A stretch of DNA of 64,000 bases from Aeromicrobium phoceense (GCF_013868155.1 NZ_JACEOG010000001.1:1612001-1676000); one strand, 5' to 3'; positions 52,212 through 60,484 are shown, counted from the first letter of the stretch. Translations and numbers: made by a program. The notes: a model not told the origin generated them from the sequence alone.

Positions 52212-52835
52212 ATGCGCCTCGCCGAACTCTCCGCACGCAGCGGACTGCCGACCGCGACGATCAAGTACTACCTGCGAGCGGGCCTCGTCCCGCCCGGCGC
52301 AACGGAGGGCGCCACGTGGGCGCGTTACGACGAGTCGCACCTGCGGCGCCTGCGCCTGGTCCGCGCCCTCACCGACGTGGCCGGACTGGCGCTCGAGGAG
52401 GTCCGCGCCGTGGTCGCTGCGCTCGACGCGTCCGGATCGCTGCACGAGGCCCGCGGCGTGACGCAGTGGCACCTGTCCGCGCCCGTGCAGGACGAGCCGT
52501 CCGAGGAGTCCCGGCGCCAGGTGGATGCCCTGCTCGCCCGGCGCGGTTGGGACCTGGAGCCGGACAGCCCGCACCGCCGGACGCTGGCGGCCGCGCTCGA
52601 CACCGTCGACGAGCTCGACTTCCCGGCCACCGACGAGGTGCTGGACGCCTACGCCGAGGCCGCCGCGACCGTGGCCGCCGTCGACGTCCCACGGGTCACC
52701 AGTGAGACCGATCCGATCGTCGCCGCGGAGAAGCTCATCGTCGGAACCCTGCTCTACGAGCCCGTGCTGACGACGCTGCGGCGGATGGCGCACGAGGCGG
52801 GCTCGGGCGTGTCATCGTGGACGGGTGGAAGCTGA
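52212..52835 (+). CDS. MerR family transcriptional regulator
   Basis: A 207-residue MerR-type regulator. The N-terminal HTH is RLAELSARSGLPTATIKYYLRAGLVPPGATEGATWARYDESHLRRLRLVRAL, with the usual YYLRxGLxP signature; the remaining 130 residues form a helical effector domain without cysteine pairs, so no metal sensing is suggested. The divergent membrane protein gene and the overlapping DUF664 gene (11-bp overlap) are likely members of its regulon. Confidence 0.9.
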   Translation: MRLAELSARSGLPTATIKYYLRAGLVPPGATEGATWARYDESHLRRLRLVRALTDVAGLALEEVRAVVAALDASGSLHEARGVTQWHLSAPVQDEPSEESRRQVDALLARRGWDLEPDSPHRRTLAAALDTVDELDFPATDEVLDAYAEAAATVAAVDVPRVTSETDPIVAAEKLIVGTLLYEPVLTTLRRMAHEAGSGVSSWTGGS

Positions 52836-53343
52836 ATTCCCGAGCCCGTCACTCCCGGCCGACTCACGAGCGGATGTCCTCATCCGCTACCTCGACTACT
52901 TCCGCGATCGTGTGATCGCCAAGACCGAGGGCCTCGACGAGGCCGAGCGACGACGCAGTCGTCTGTCGTCCGGATGGACCCCGATCGAACTCGTCAAGCA
53001 CCTCACGTTCGTGGAGCTGCGATGGCTGGAATGGACCTTCGAGGGCCGTGAGGTCGACGCGCCGTGGGGTGACCGACTCCACCACGAGCGGGACCAGCCC
53101 TGGCACGTGGCACCCGATGAGGCCACCGAGGACGTCATCGCTGCGCTGGCGACCCAAGGTGCACGCAGTCGGGCCGTGATCGCGGCCCACGACCTGGCCG
53201 ACGTCGGTCGCCCCGGGCCGCACTGGAGAGGCGCGCCCGCCACGCTCGAGCGCGTCCTGCTCCACCTCATCCAGGAGTACGCGCGCCACCTCGGGCACCT
53301 CGACATCGTCGCTGAACTCGCCGGTGAGCCTGTCGGGGAGTAG
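52825..53343 (+). CDS. DinB/DUF664 family protein
   Basis: A 172-residue helix-bundle protein of the DinB_2/DUF664 group. Metal-ligand histidines are visible in IELVKHLTFVELRWLEWTFEGREVD and LLHLIQEYARHLGHLDIVAELAG, spaced as in the family. Related proteins are mycothiol-linked transferases or of unknown function. GTG 52825 overlaps the MerR gene by 11 nt, so it is translationally coupled to it. Confidence 0.85.
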   Translation: MEAEFPSPSLPADSRADVLIRYLDYFRDRVIAKTEGLDEAERRRSRLSSGWTPIELVKHLTFVELRWLEWTFEGREVDAPWGDRLHHERDQPWHVAPDEATEDVIAALATQGARSRAVIAAHDLADVGRPGPHWRGAPATLERVLLHLIQEYARHLGHLDIVAELAGEPVGE

Positions 53344-53361
53344 CCGGTCCTCGTCGTCGTG

Positions 53362-54117
53362 TCAGGCCGTCTCGCGGATGCGGTCCACCACGAGCCGGGG
53401 GACGTGATCGGGGTCCGCGCCGGGCGCGCGCTCGGGGAAGTCGAAGACCGCGAGGATCACCTGCATGGGGTACGCCGGTGGGCTCGCGCAGGTGCGCAGC
53501 GGCTTGCCGTCCACCGAGAACCGCACCTCGTCGGCGGTCCAGTCGAGGGCGTACGTGTGGAACTCGGCGACGTCGATCGGCAACCGTGTCGTCGCGAAGT
53601 CCTCAGGCACGTCGGGATCGCGGAAGGCATGCAGTCCGGCGCCCACCTCCGCGGAGCCCGCCTGGAGCGTGTCGCCGAAGACCTCGAAGAGGCAGATCTC
53701 GGCCGACTCGCGCGGATCGAGCTCGCGTCCCACCAGCCAGCACGAGGCCATCGAGCGCGGCGACAGGTCCATCCGCGCCACCACCTCGAGCGACGTGAGC
53801 CTCGGGGTCCAGCCCCAGAACGTCTCCTGCTCCTCGCGCACCGTCAGGCCCTCGCGGAACGGCTGCTGGCCGATCGTGCTGCCGACAGGTCCGGAGTGGT
53901 TGCCGCTCTGCACGCCCGAGACGCGCAACGGCGGCTGGTGGTCGTCGGCGCACCACAGGCCCTGTTCCGGCGCGATGCGCAGGGTCAGGCAGGAGTCGCG
54001 GACCTCGACGTCCGCTGCGGAGGACTCCAGCGAGCACCACGCGGGCAGGTAGTGGGGGAGCCACACCGACCGGTCGAGGCCCGGCCCGTCGAAGTCGTCG
54101 TGAAAGACACTCGGCAT
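53362..54117 (-). CDS. Glycoside hydrolase family 16-like protein, altered active site
   Basis: A 251-residue jelly-roll protein resembling GH16 (FHDDFDGPGLDRSVWLPHYLPAWC, then FHTYALDWTADEVRFSVDGKPLRT). The GH16 catalytic signature ExDxE should appear after WLVGRE; here the segment is AEICLFEVFGD, with both glutamates in place but Cys where the helping Asp is expected. No signal peptide is present, unusual for a glycan hydrolase. It may act on an intracellular substrate or bind sugars only. Divergent from the M23-like gene. Confidence 0.75.
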   Translation of the reverse strand: MPSVFHDDFDGPGLDRSVWLPHYLPAWCSLESSAADVEVRDSCLTLRIAPEQGLWCADDHQPPLRVSGVQSGNHSGPVGSTIGQQPFREGLTVREEQETFWGWTPRLTSLEVVARMDLSPRSMASCWLVGRELDPRESAEICLFEVFGDTLQAGSAEVGAGLHAFRDPDVPEDFATTRLPIDVAEFHTYALDWTADEVRFSVDGKPLRTCASPPAYPMQVILAVFDFPERAPGADPDHVPRLVVDRIRETA

Positions 54118-54155
54118 GCCTCATGGTGCACGTGCCGGGTGCCAGAGTGGAAGCC

Positions 54156-54800
54156 ATGACGGACGGTCATATCGCGCCCATCGAGCTGGCGTATCCCTTC
54201 ACCGGCCGGTGGCTGGCTCGCAACAGCCCGGCGCGGCGCGTGCCGAGCCATGGCACCCACCTGATGGGGACGACCTACGCGATCGACTTCGTCGCGGTGG
54301 ACGAGCGGGGCCGGTCGGCGCCGTGGAGCTGGCGCGCGGCGGTGGCCACCGAACCACCCGAGGGCTTCGTGGGTTTCGGTCTCCCGATCCTGGCGCCGTG
54401 CTCGGGTCGTGTGGTGGTCGCCCACGACGGCGAGCCAGACCACGAGGTGCGACGATCCGCGCCGACGCTGTTGCGGTACGCGCTCACGCAGGCGCGGCGG
54501 GTGCGGGCCGGTGCCGCCGCAATCGCCGGCAACCACGTGGTGATCGCAATGGGGGAGGGTGGGCCGTTCGTCCTGCTTGCGCACCTGCGGCAGGAGTCGG
54601 TACGGGTGGCCGTCGGCGACGAGGTCATCGAGGGCCGCGCGGTGGGTGCCTGCGGCAACTCGGGCAACAGCACCCAGCCGCACGTGCACCTCCAGGTGAC
54701 CGACAGCCTCGAGTGGAACGTGGCCAGGGGACTGCCACTGGCGTTCCGAGGGCCGGACGGCCCCACCCTCCCGGGCGAGTCCGAGATCGTGACTGCGTGA
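54156..54800 (+). CDS. M23 family metallopeptidase-like protein
   Basis: A 214-residue protein with an M23/LytM-like fold. The HxxxD motif is HGTHLMGTTYAIDFV and the second histidine pair is STQPHVHLQVTD; GLPILAPCSGRVVVAHDGEPD is the conserved strand before them. Catalytic residues are present. There is no signal peptide, which would be needed for cell-wall hydrolysis, so export by another route or a different substrate must be considered. ATG 54156 follows CAGAGT by 7 nt, a possible leaderless start. Confidence 0.8.
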   Translation: MTDGHIAPIELAYPFTGRWLARNSPARRVPSHGTHLMGTTYAIDFVAVDERGRSAPWSWRAAVATEPPEGFVGFGLPILAPCSGRVVVAHDGEPDHEVRRSAPTLLRYALTQARRVRAGAAAIAGNHVVIAMGEGGPFVLLAHLRQESVRVAVGDEVIEGRAVGACGNSGNSTQPHVHLQVTDSLEWNVARGLPLAFRGPDGPTLPGESEIVTA

Positions 54801-54806
54801 CCCGCG

Positions 54807-55043
54807 TCAGTCCTCGGGCAGCTCGGCGAACTTCTTCTTCATGTCGTTGTACCAACCGAGCGACTTCTTCGGGTGGCGCCAGCGTCCCTTCATGGCGTCG
54901 CGCGCCTCCTGGTGGGTGGCGTCGCCGGCCTTCTCGGCGGCCTTCAGGTGCTTGTCCTGGGCGTTGATCACGGCGTCGGCGTCCTCGCCGCGGTGGGCGT
55001 GGTCGCAGGGTCCGCCGAGGTCGCGGCAGGTCATGGTCTTCAT
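54807..55043 (-). CDS. DUF1059 family small protein
   Basis: A 78-residue protein starting KTMTCRDLGGPCDHAHRGEDADAVINAQDKHLKAAEK, the DUF1059 pattern with conserved Cys, GGxCDxxxxG and a distal histidine. The second half (AMKGRWRHPKKSLGWYNDMKKKF) is lysine rich and extends beyond the usual domain. Its promoter region at 55076-55102 matches the ECF41-type sequence found before the neighbouring sigma factor gene, so it is a predicted target of that sigma factor. Ribosome binding site AAGGAG precedes ATG 55043. Confidence 0.85.
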   Translation of the reverse strand: MKTMTCRDLGGPCDHAHRGEDADAVINAQDKHLKAAEKAGDATHQEARDAMKGRWRHPKKSLGWYNDMKKKFAELPED

Positions 55044-55075
55044 GGTGTTCTCCTTCGTTGGGCCTTCATCTGTCT

Positions 55076-55102
55076 GACGAGTGGGAGGGCGTCGGTGTGA
55101 CC
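55076..55102 (-). promoter_or_regulatory. ECF41-type promoter before DUF1059 gene
   Basis: On the minus strand GGTCACA (55102-55096) is followed by exactly 16 nt and CGTC (55079-55076), matching the published TGTCACA-N16-CGTC ECF41 promoter at all but one base. Transcription would run into the DUF1059 gene about 33 nt further on. Confidence 0.7.
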
Positions 55103-55104
55103 GA

Positions 55105-55941
55105 TCAGCCCCGGGGATCTGCGCCGTCGCGGCGCTGCACCGTCTCCAGCACCTCGGGGGCGGCGCGGAACGTGATGGCCTGCACGAGGCCGTCGCGGAT
55201 GGTGAAGTCGAACACCACCTGCGCGGCTCCCTTGAGGAACCACGCGGTGCCGGGACGGTCCTCGACGAACACGGGCAGGGCCGCGTGAGCGCTGCCGTTG
55301 AAGAACGCGGCCACCTCGCCGCGCCCCTCGATGCGCTCGGGCGTGCCGACCAGGATCGCCGCGTCGTCCGCCGACACGAGCGCGTCGGGCGCCAGCAGCT
55401 GCAGCAGGCGGTTGAACTCGCCGTTCCTCGCCGCGGCCATGAACGCGTCCACGACCTCCCAGTCGGTGAGGCTGTCCTCGGGCCGCGGCTGGGTCACCTT
55501 GGCGCGGGCGCGCGAGGCGAGCTTGCGCGCCGCCGCCGGAGTGGTGTCCAGGACCGCGGCGATCGTGCCGAACTCGAAGCCGAAGCTGTCGTGCAGCACG
55601 AAGGCGACCCGCTCGCGCGGGGCCAGCCGCTCCAGCACGACGCTGAGCGCGATCCCGACGGTGTCGGCCAGAGCGACGTCGTCGGCCGGGTCGCCCTCGG
55701 TCTCGCCGGGGTCGACGTCCTCGAACGGCACCGGGGTGCGGGACTTCAGCCGGTCGAGGCAGAGCCGCGTGGTGACGGTGGTCAGCCAGGCGGGCAGGTC
55801 GTCGATCGGGGTCTCGTTGCGGTGCAGGCGCAGCCACGCCTGCTGGACGATGTCCTGCGCCTCGGCCGGGTCGCCGAGCACGCGCCCGGCGATCGCGACG
55901 AGGCGTGGTCGCTCCGCCTCGAACTGTTCGGTCTGCTCCAC
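55105..55941 (-). CDS. ECF sigma factor, ECF41/SigJ type with SnoaL-like C-terminus
   Basis: A 278-residue extracytoplasmic-function sigma factor. Region 2 is PRLVAIAGRVLGDPAEAQDIVQQAWLRLHRN and region 4 is RLAPRERVAFVLHDSFGFEFGTIAAVLDTTPAAARKLASRAR. Residues about 160-278 form a SnoaL-like domain (DAFMAAARNGEFNRLLQLLAPDALVSADD), the regulatory extension of ECF41/SigJ. No anti-sigma factor is nearby, as expected for this type, which is controlled by its own C-terminus. GTG 55941 is preferred (GGAAGGG upstream). An identical promoter motif precedes both it and the DUF1059 gene. Confidence 0.9.
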   Translation of the reverse strand: MEQTEQFEAERPRLVAIAGRVLGDPAEAQDIVQQAWLRLHRNETPIDDLPAWLTTVTTRLCLDRLKSRTPVPFEDVDPGETEGDPADDVALADTVGIALSVVLERLAPRERVAFVLHDSFGFEFGTIAAVLDTTPAAARKLASRARAKVTQPRPEDSLTDWEVVDAFMAAARNGEFNRLLQLLAPDALVSADDAAILVGTPERIEGRGEVAAFFNGSAHAALPVFVEDRPGTAWFLKGAAQVVFDFTIRDGLVQAITFRAAPEVLETVQRRDGADPRG

Positions 55942-55977
55942 GGCGTCCACCCTTCCATCTCGTTCGTTCACCCCGCT

Positions 55978-56004
55978 GACGATCGGGACGTGCCGGATGT
56001 GACC
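55978..56004 (-). promoter_or_regulatory. ECF41-type promoter before the sigma factor gene
   Basis: On the minus strand GGTCACA (56004-55998), 16 nt, then CGTC (55981-55978), the same architecture as at 55076-55102; CTGATCGGTCACA is identical at both sites. It lies 37 nt before the sigma start and partly overlaps the 3' end of the preceding gene, indicating autoregulation. Confidence 0.7.
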
Positions 56005-56006
56005 GA

Positions 56007-56384
56007 TCAGAGCGGAGTCGTCGTGAACTCGAGGAAGTCGTGCACGTCCATGGCGCGCAGGATCGCGGCGATGGGCGCGGGCACGTCGGCGTGGGCGTCG
56101 GTGCGCCTGCGCGGGTCGGAGATCGCGTACCTGCGTCCGGCGCGGACCATCTCGCCCTGGCCCGCCGCGAGCAGGTTGAGCGCCCAGTTCGGGTCGTGCC
56201 CGTAGGTGAGCGCCACGATGTGGCCGCGACCCGTGGCGAACGCCATCACCGGCGCCTCGAACGTGCGGCCGGTGCGCCGGCCGAAGTGCCGCAGCACCAC
56301 CAGCGGGGGCACTTTTCTCGCGAGCGGCAGCATGTACGGGTTGAGGACCCGGGGAAGGGCGGGGAACCGGCCGAGGAAGGGCAT
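56007..56384 (-). CDS. Deazaflavin-dependent nitroreductase family protein
   Basis: A 125-residue protein of the F420/deazaflavin-dependent nitroreductase (DUF385) family: LVVLRHFGRRTGRTFEAPVMAFATGRGHIVALTYGHDPNWALNLLAAGQGEM is the core split-barrel with the GxxSG/RRTGR loop. Family members use F420 in actinobacteria. Its stop lies within the promoter region of the sigma factor gene, so the two may belong to one regulatory unit. Ribosome binding site AGGAGAG precedes ATG 56384. Confidence 0.88.
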   Translation of the reverse strand: MPFLGRFPALPRVLNPYMLPLARKVPPLVVLRHFGRRTGRTFEAPVMAFATGRGHIVALTYGHDPNWALNLLAAGQGEMVRAGRRYAISDPRRRTDAHADVPAPIAAILRAMDVHDFLEFTTTPL

Positions 56385-56395
56385 GGACTCTCCTG

Positions 56396-58003
56396 TCAGG
56401 TGCTGTCGATGTCACGCCGGCGGAAGCCGGCGAAGCCGATGGTGGTGAACACGGCGATGAAGCCGACGAGCCAGGCCAGGCCGCTCCACTCCGGCGACGC
56501 GGACGTCACGTCGGGCACGTGGCGCAGCGGGCTGATGTCGAGCACCCAGTCCCACAGGTTGAACGTCGGACCGAGGATCGTCAGGCCGAAGGTGGCCACC
56601 ACGCCGAGCCAGCCGACGAGGCGCTTCGACGGCGCCGCGCCCACCACGGCGAGCGCGAGCGCGACCAGCACCCACACGCCCGGGATCGTCGCGGCGGCCT
56701 GCGCCACCACGTCGACGAACTCCACGGTCTCGTCCTCCGCCGAGGCGACGAGGCCGAGCGTGGTGCCCGCGACCAGCATCGCCACGGCCGTGGAGCCGAA
56801 CGCCACGAGCGCGTTGCTGGCCAGGTAGGTCGGCCGCCGCAGCGGCGTGGCCAGCAGCGGGTCGACCCGGACGTCCGTCTCCTCGGCATGGATCCGCAGC
56901 ACGACCTGCACGCCCATGGCGGCGGCGATGATCGCGATGATCTGCAGGATCGTCATGAGGAACGCGAAGGTCAGGCTGCCCACGCCGCTCGCGGCGAGCA
57001 CGACGCCGACGGCCGGGTTCTCGGCGATGAGGTCGCCGATCGAGGTGGCGATGGTGCCGAAGAGCAGGCCCAGCCCGGCGAAGCCGATCAACCACGCGGC
57101 GAGCAGGCCACGGTGCAGCCTGAACGCCAGTCCCCACGCACTGCCGGCGAGCCCGGCGCGTGCCGGGCCGGGTCGGGTGGCGACCATGCCCTGGCCGAAG
57201 TCCCGGTGCCCCTGCAGGACGAACGCCGCCAGGACGAGAAGCACCGCGAAGGCCAGTGCCAGCAGCAGCGGCCACGGGTCGTTCTCCGTGGCGGGCCGGG
57301 TCTCCTCGAGCCACCCGAGCGGCGTGAGCCACGTGACCCAGTCGGGGAAGTCGCTCGAGTCGATGTAGCCGCGCAGGACGTAGAAGACGCCGAGCGTGCC
57401 CACCGCCATGCTGCTCGCCGTTCGCGCCTCGGAGGCGAGCTGCGACGTCACCGCCGCGACACCCGCGAACATCAGCGCCGATGCGGTGAAGCTGGCCGAG
57501 AGGATCAGGGTCGGCACCACGCCACCGCCGCAGAGCAGCGTGACGACGAAGCAGAACACGCCCAGTGCGACGGCGGCGACGGCGGCCATGAGCACGGCGA
57601 CGGCGAGTCGCGAGTGGCGCGCGATCACCCCCGACGCGATGAGCTCCGCCTGACCGGAGTCCTCGTTGGCGCGGCTGTTGCGCACCACGATGAGGATCGC
57701 CATCAGCCCGGCGAAGAACGCGCCCAGCTGGCCGGCACGCCAGGCGTTGAACCCGTCGGCCGTCATCAGGTCGCGCGCCGGGCCGAAGACGAGCGACAGG
57801 GCGGGGTTCGATCCGAGCGTCGCCGCCAGCGCGCGACGGTCGTCGGCGTCGGGGAACACCCACGCGTAGGCCAGGATCGACGACGCCGACAGCACCGAGA
57901 TCAGCACGACCCACGGCGCGATGAGGCGGGCGTCCTGGTGCAGCGAGACCTTCAGCAGCGGGCCGGTCCCGGTCAGCGGCGAGGCCCTGACGGCGGTCGT
58001 CAT
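56396..58003 (-). CDS. ABC exporter permease (double-unit, LnrM/TipN-like)
   Basis: A 535-residue permease made of two halves of six helices each (first half starting VVLISVLSASSILAYAWVF, second half LHRGLLAAWLIGFAGLGLLFG), the layout of actinobacterial multidrug or antibiotic ABC exporters with one long permease gene. The ATP-binding gene overlaps its start by 4 nt. No substrate can be assigned. Downstream of it, 11 bp away, is the deazaflavin-type gene. Confidence 0.85.
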   Translation of the reverse strand: MTTAVRASPLTGTGPLLKVSLHQDARLIAPWVVLISVLSASSILAYAWVFPDADDRRALAATLGSNPALSLVFGPARDLMTADGFNAWRAGQLGAFFAGLMAILIVVRNSRANEDSGQAELIASGVIARHSRLAVAVLMAAVAAVALGVFCFVVTLLCGGGVVPTLILSASFTASALMFAGVAAVTSQLASEARTASSMAVGTLGVFYVLRGYIDSSDFPDWVTWLTPLGWLEETRPATENDPWPLLLALAFAVLLVLAAFVLQGHRDFGQGMVATRPGPARAGLAGSAWGLAFRLHRGLLAAWLIGFAGLGLLFGTIATSIGDLIAENPAVGVVLAASGVGSLTFAFLMTILQIIAIIAAAMGVQVVLRIHAEETDVRVDPLLATPLRRPTYLASNALVAFGSTAVAMLVAGTTLGLVASAEDETVEFVDVVAQAAATIPGVWVLVALALAVVGAAPSKRLVGWLGVVATFGLTILGPTFNLWDWVLDISPLRHVPDVTSASPEWSGLAWLVGFIAVFTTIGFAGFRRRDIDST

Positions 58004-58917
58004 CGGGTGTCCTCGCCGGTGTCGCCGTACTGCCGCAGGAACAGGTCCTCGAGCGACGCGGGCGACACCGTCAGCGCCGTCATCCCGAGCTCGGTCAGTG
58101 CGGCCATCGCCTCGTTGATGCGGGCCGGCTCGACCGTGGCGGTCAGCCGCTGGTGCTCGTCGAGGTGCACGTCGTGGAGGACGCCGAGGCGCTCGTGCGG
58201 CACGCTCGAAAGCGTGGCGCTGATCGTGAGGCGCGTCTGCCCGCGGAGGTCGTCGAGCGTCCCGGTCTGGACCACCCGGCCGGCACGGATGATGCTCACG
58301 CGGTCGGCGAGCGCCTCGACCTCGCTCATGATGTGGCTCGACAGCAGGATCGTGCGGCCGCGCTCCTTCTCCTGCGCGATCTCGTCCTGGAACACCGCCT
58401 CCATGAGCGGGTCGAGGCCGGAGGTGGGCTCGTCGAGGATCAGCAGCTCGACGTCGGCCGCCCGCGCCGCCACGATCGCCACCTTCTGCCGGTTGCCCTT
58501 GGAGTACTGGCGCCCCTTCTTCGTGGGGTCCAGCTCGAAGCGCTCGAGCAGGTGCGCGCGTCGTCGCTCGTCCAGGCCGCCGCGCAGGTTGCCGAGCAGG
58601 TCGATCGCCTCGCCGCCCGACAGCCCCGGCCACAGCACGACGTCGCCGGGCACGTACGCGAGCCGGCGGTGCAGGGCGACCACGTCGCGCCACGGATCGC
58701 CGCCGAGCAGGCGCACGGTGCCCGAGCTCGCGCGCAGCAGGCCGAGCAGGACGCGGATCGTGGTGGACTTGCCGGCTCCGTTCGGGCCGAGGAAGCCGTG
58801 GACCTCACCGGTGGCGACGCTCAGGTCGAGTCCGTCGAGTGCCGGGAACGAGCCGAAGCGCTTGACGAGCCCGTCGACGACGATCGCCGGCTCTCCGGAC
58901 GTGGGGGAGTGGGGCAT
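58000..58917 (-). CDS. ABC transporter ATP-binding protein
   Basis: A 305-residue ATPase. Walker A is GPNGAGKST, the signature is YSKGNRQKV (atypical, as in drug-export ATPases of this class), Walker B is LLILDEPTSGLD, with H-loop SSHIMSEVEAL. A C-terminal extension of about 80 residues follows. It powers the long permease encoded just downstream with a 4-nt overlap. Start ATG 58917 has GGAGGA as ribosome binding site. No dedicated regulator is visible nearby. Confidence 0.92.
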   Translation of the reverse strand: MPHSPTSGEPAIVVDGLVKRFGSFPALDGLDLSVATGEVHGFLGPNGAGKSTTIRVLLGLLRASSGTVRLLGGDPWRDVVALHRRLAYVPGDVVLWPGLSGGEAIDLLGNLRGGLDERRRAHLLERFELDPTKKGRQYSKGNRQKVAIVAARAADVELLILDEPTSGLDPLMEAVFQDEIAQEKERGRTILLSSHIMSEVEALADRVSIIRAGRVVQTGTLDDLRGQTRLTISATLSSVPHERLGVLHDVHLDEHQRLTATVEPARINEAMAALTELGMTALTVSPASLEDLFLRQYGDTGEDTR

Positions 58918-59034
58918 CGGTCCTCCTCTCGTCCTCCCGTCGATCGTCGTGGACGGGAGCCCGGCTGTACAGGGTGCGCGATCGGTGGCGGGTGACCCGC
59001 TGCGGGAGGACAGTGGAGGAAGGGAGTGATCTCG

Positions 59035-60252
59035 ATGACGAATCTCCTTCGGTGGACCGTCGTGGCGCTGGTGACCGTCCACGGCCTGATTCACCTCCTG
59101 GGGGCCGCCGAGAGATTCGGGTGGGCCGACGATCCCACCCTCGAGAAGTCCACCGGACTGGGGCTGCTGTGGCTCGTCGCCGCGGTGCTCCTGCTGGTCA
59201 CGGCCCTGTTCGCAGCCCTGGGTCGGGTGGTGGGCTGGTGGCTGCTGGCGGTGGTCGCGGCGGTGGTCTCGCAGGTCGCGATCATGACGTCGTGGGACGT
59301 CTCGGGCTCCGGCACCGTGGTCAATGCCTTCCTGCTGGTGGTGGCCGCGTACTCGTTCCTGCTGCGTGGCCCGTTCAGCTTCCACGCGCAGTGGCACCAC
59401 CAGGTGGAGGAGGCGCTCGCCCAGGCGGACTCCCTCGCTCCGGTGATCACGGAGGAGGATCTCGACGCGCTTCCCGCGCCCGTGGCGGCCTACGTCCGCA
59501 GCGCGGGTGCCGTCGGCCGGCCGCGCCCCACGAGCGTGCGGGCCGACTTCACCGGTCGCATCCGCACCGGCCCGGACGCTCCGTGGATGGGCTTCGCGGG
59601 AAAGCAGGTCAACACGTTCGGGGCCGACCCGCGCCGCATCTTCCTCATGGAGGCCAGTCGGTACGCGCTGCCGGTGCTCGTGCTGCACAGCTACGCCGGG
59701 GCGCGGGCGACGATGCGGGCCAAGGTGCTGTCGGTGGCCACGGTGCTCGACGCCTCAGGGCCCGAGCTCGACCAGGGGGAGACGGTCACGGTCTTCAACG
59801 ACCTCGTGGTGCTGGCGCCGGGCGCGATCGTCGGGGCGCCGATCCGGTGGACGCAGATCGACGACCGTCAGGTGCGGGGCGTCTTCACGAACGGCCGGCA
59901 GATGGTGACGGCGGTGCTCACGTTCGACGGGGACCGGCTCGTCAGCTTCGTGTCCGAGGATCGCTTCCGGGCTTCGGACGACGGGACGGCGTTCGTCCCA
60001 CAGACCTGGTCGACCCCGCTCGCCGGCCACACCGACGACGAGGGCCACCACGTGGTCTCCTCGGGAGTGGGTCGGTGGCGTGACCCGCGGGGCTGGTTCA
60101 CCTACGTGGAGATGGAGTTCGAGGACGTCGACCTCGACCCGGTCAGGTCCGGGCGCTCGGCAGGAGCTCGCGCACCTCTTGGTCGCACCGGCAGGCCGCC
60201 GCGATCTCGGCGGCCCACTCCAGGGCCTCCTCGTACGTCCGCACCTCGATGA
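59035..60252 (+). CDS. DUF6544-like membrane protein
   Basis: A 405-residue protein with three or four N-terminal helices (TVVALVTVHGLIHLLGAAERFGW, LGLLWLVAAVLLLVTALFAAL, WWLLAVVAAVVSQVAIMTSW, AFLLVVAAYSFLLRG) and a soluble beta-rich domain after residue 130 (GRPRPTSVRADFTGRIRTGPDAPWMGF, WTQIDDRQVRGVFTNGRQMVTAVLTFDGDRLVSF). This matches the DUF6544 type of unknown function. The last 35 residues (RSAGARAPLGRTGRPPRSRRPTPGPP) lie on top of the convergent YCII gene and are unlike the rest, suggesting an altered 3' end. Start ATG 59035; GTG 59026 is possible. Confidence 0.75.
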   Translation: MTNLLRWTVVALVTVHGLIHLLGAAERFGWADDPTLEKSTGLGLLWLVAAVLLLVTALFAALGRVVGWWLLAVVAAVVSQVAIMTSWDVSGSGTVVNAFLLVVAAYSFLLRGPFSFHAQWHHQVEEALAQADSLAPVITEEDLDALPAPVAAYVRSAGAVGRPRPTSVRADFTGRIRTGPDAPWMGFAGKQVNTFGADPRRIFLMEASRYALPVLVLHSYAGARATMRAKVLSVATVLDASGPELDQGETVTVFNDLVVLAPGAIVGAPIRWTQIDDRQVRGVFTNGRQMVTAVLTFDGDRLVSFVSEDRFRASDDGTAFVPQTWSTPLAGHTDDEGHHVVSSGVGRWRDPRGWFTYVEMEFEDVDLDPVRSGRSAGARAPLGRTGRPPRSRRPTPGPPRTSAPR

Positions 60253-60484
60253 GCGCGAAGCCGGCGATGGCGCCGTTCGCGGAGGGCTCGGGACCGTCGA
60301 CCAGGGTGCGCTCGGGCGTGACGACGGTGGCCTCGGAGTGGTTCTTCAGGCCGCCGCCGAGGATCCAGACGCCGGCGTCCTTGGCCTCGTCCACCACGGC
60401 GTGAGCGGCCTTCACCACGTCGGGCAGCTCGGCCTCGGGAACCCGCATCGCACCCTCGACGAACGAGATCAGAAATTTCGCCAT
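60143..60484 (-). CDS. YCII-related protein
   Basis: A 113-residue alpha/beta plait protein of the YCII family: KFLISFVEGAMRVPEAELPDVVKAAHAVVDEAKDAGVWILGGGLKNHSEATVV, then DGPEPSANGAIAGFALIEVRTYEEALEWAAEIAAAC, which fits the DGPF motif group often paired with sigma factors. Ribosome binding site GGAAGGA precedes ATG 60484. Overlaps the 3' part of the DUF6544 gene by 110 bp, tail to tail. Confidence 0.88.
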   Translation of the reverse strand: MAKFLISFVEGAMRVPEAELPDVVKAAHAVVDEAKDAGVWILGGGLKNHSEATVVTPERTLVDGPEPSANGAIAGFALIEVRTYEEALEWAAEIAAACRCDQEVRELLPSART

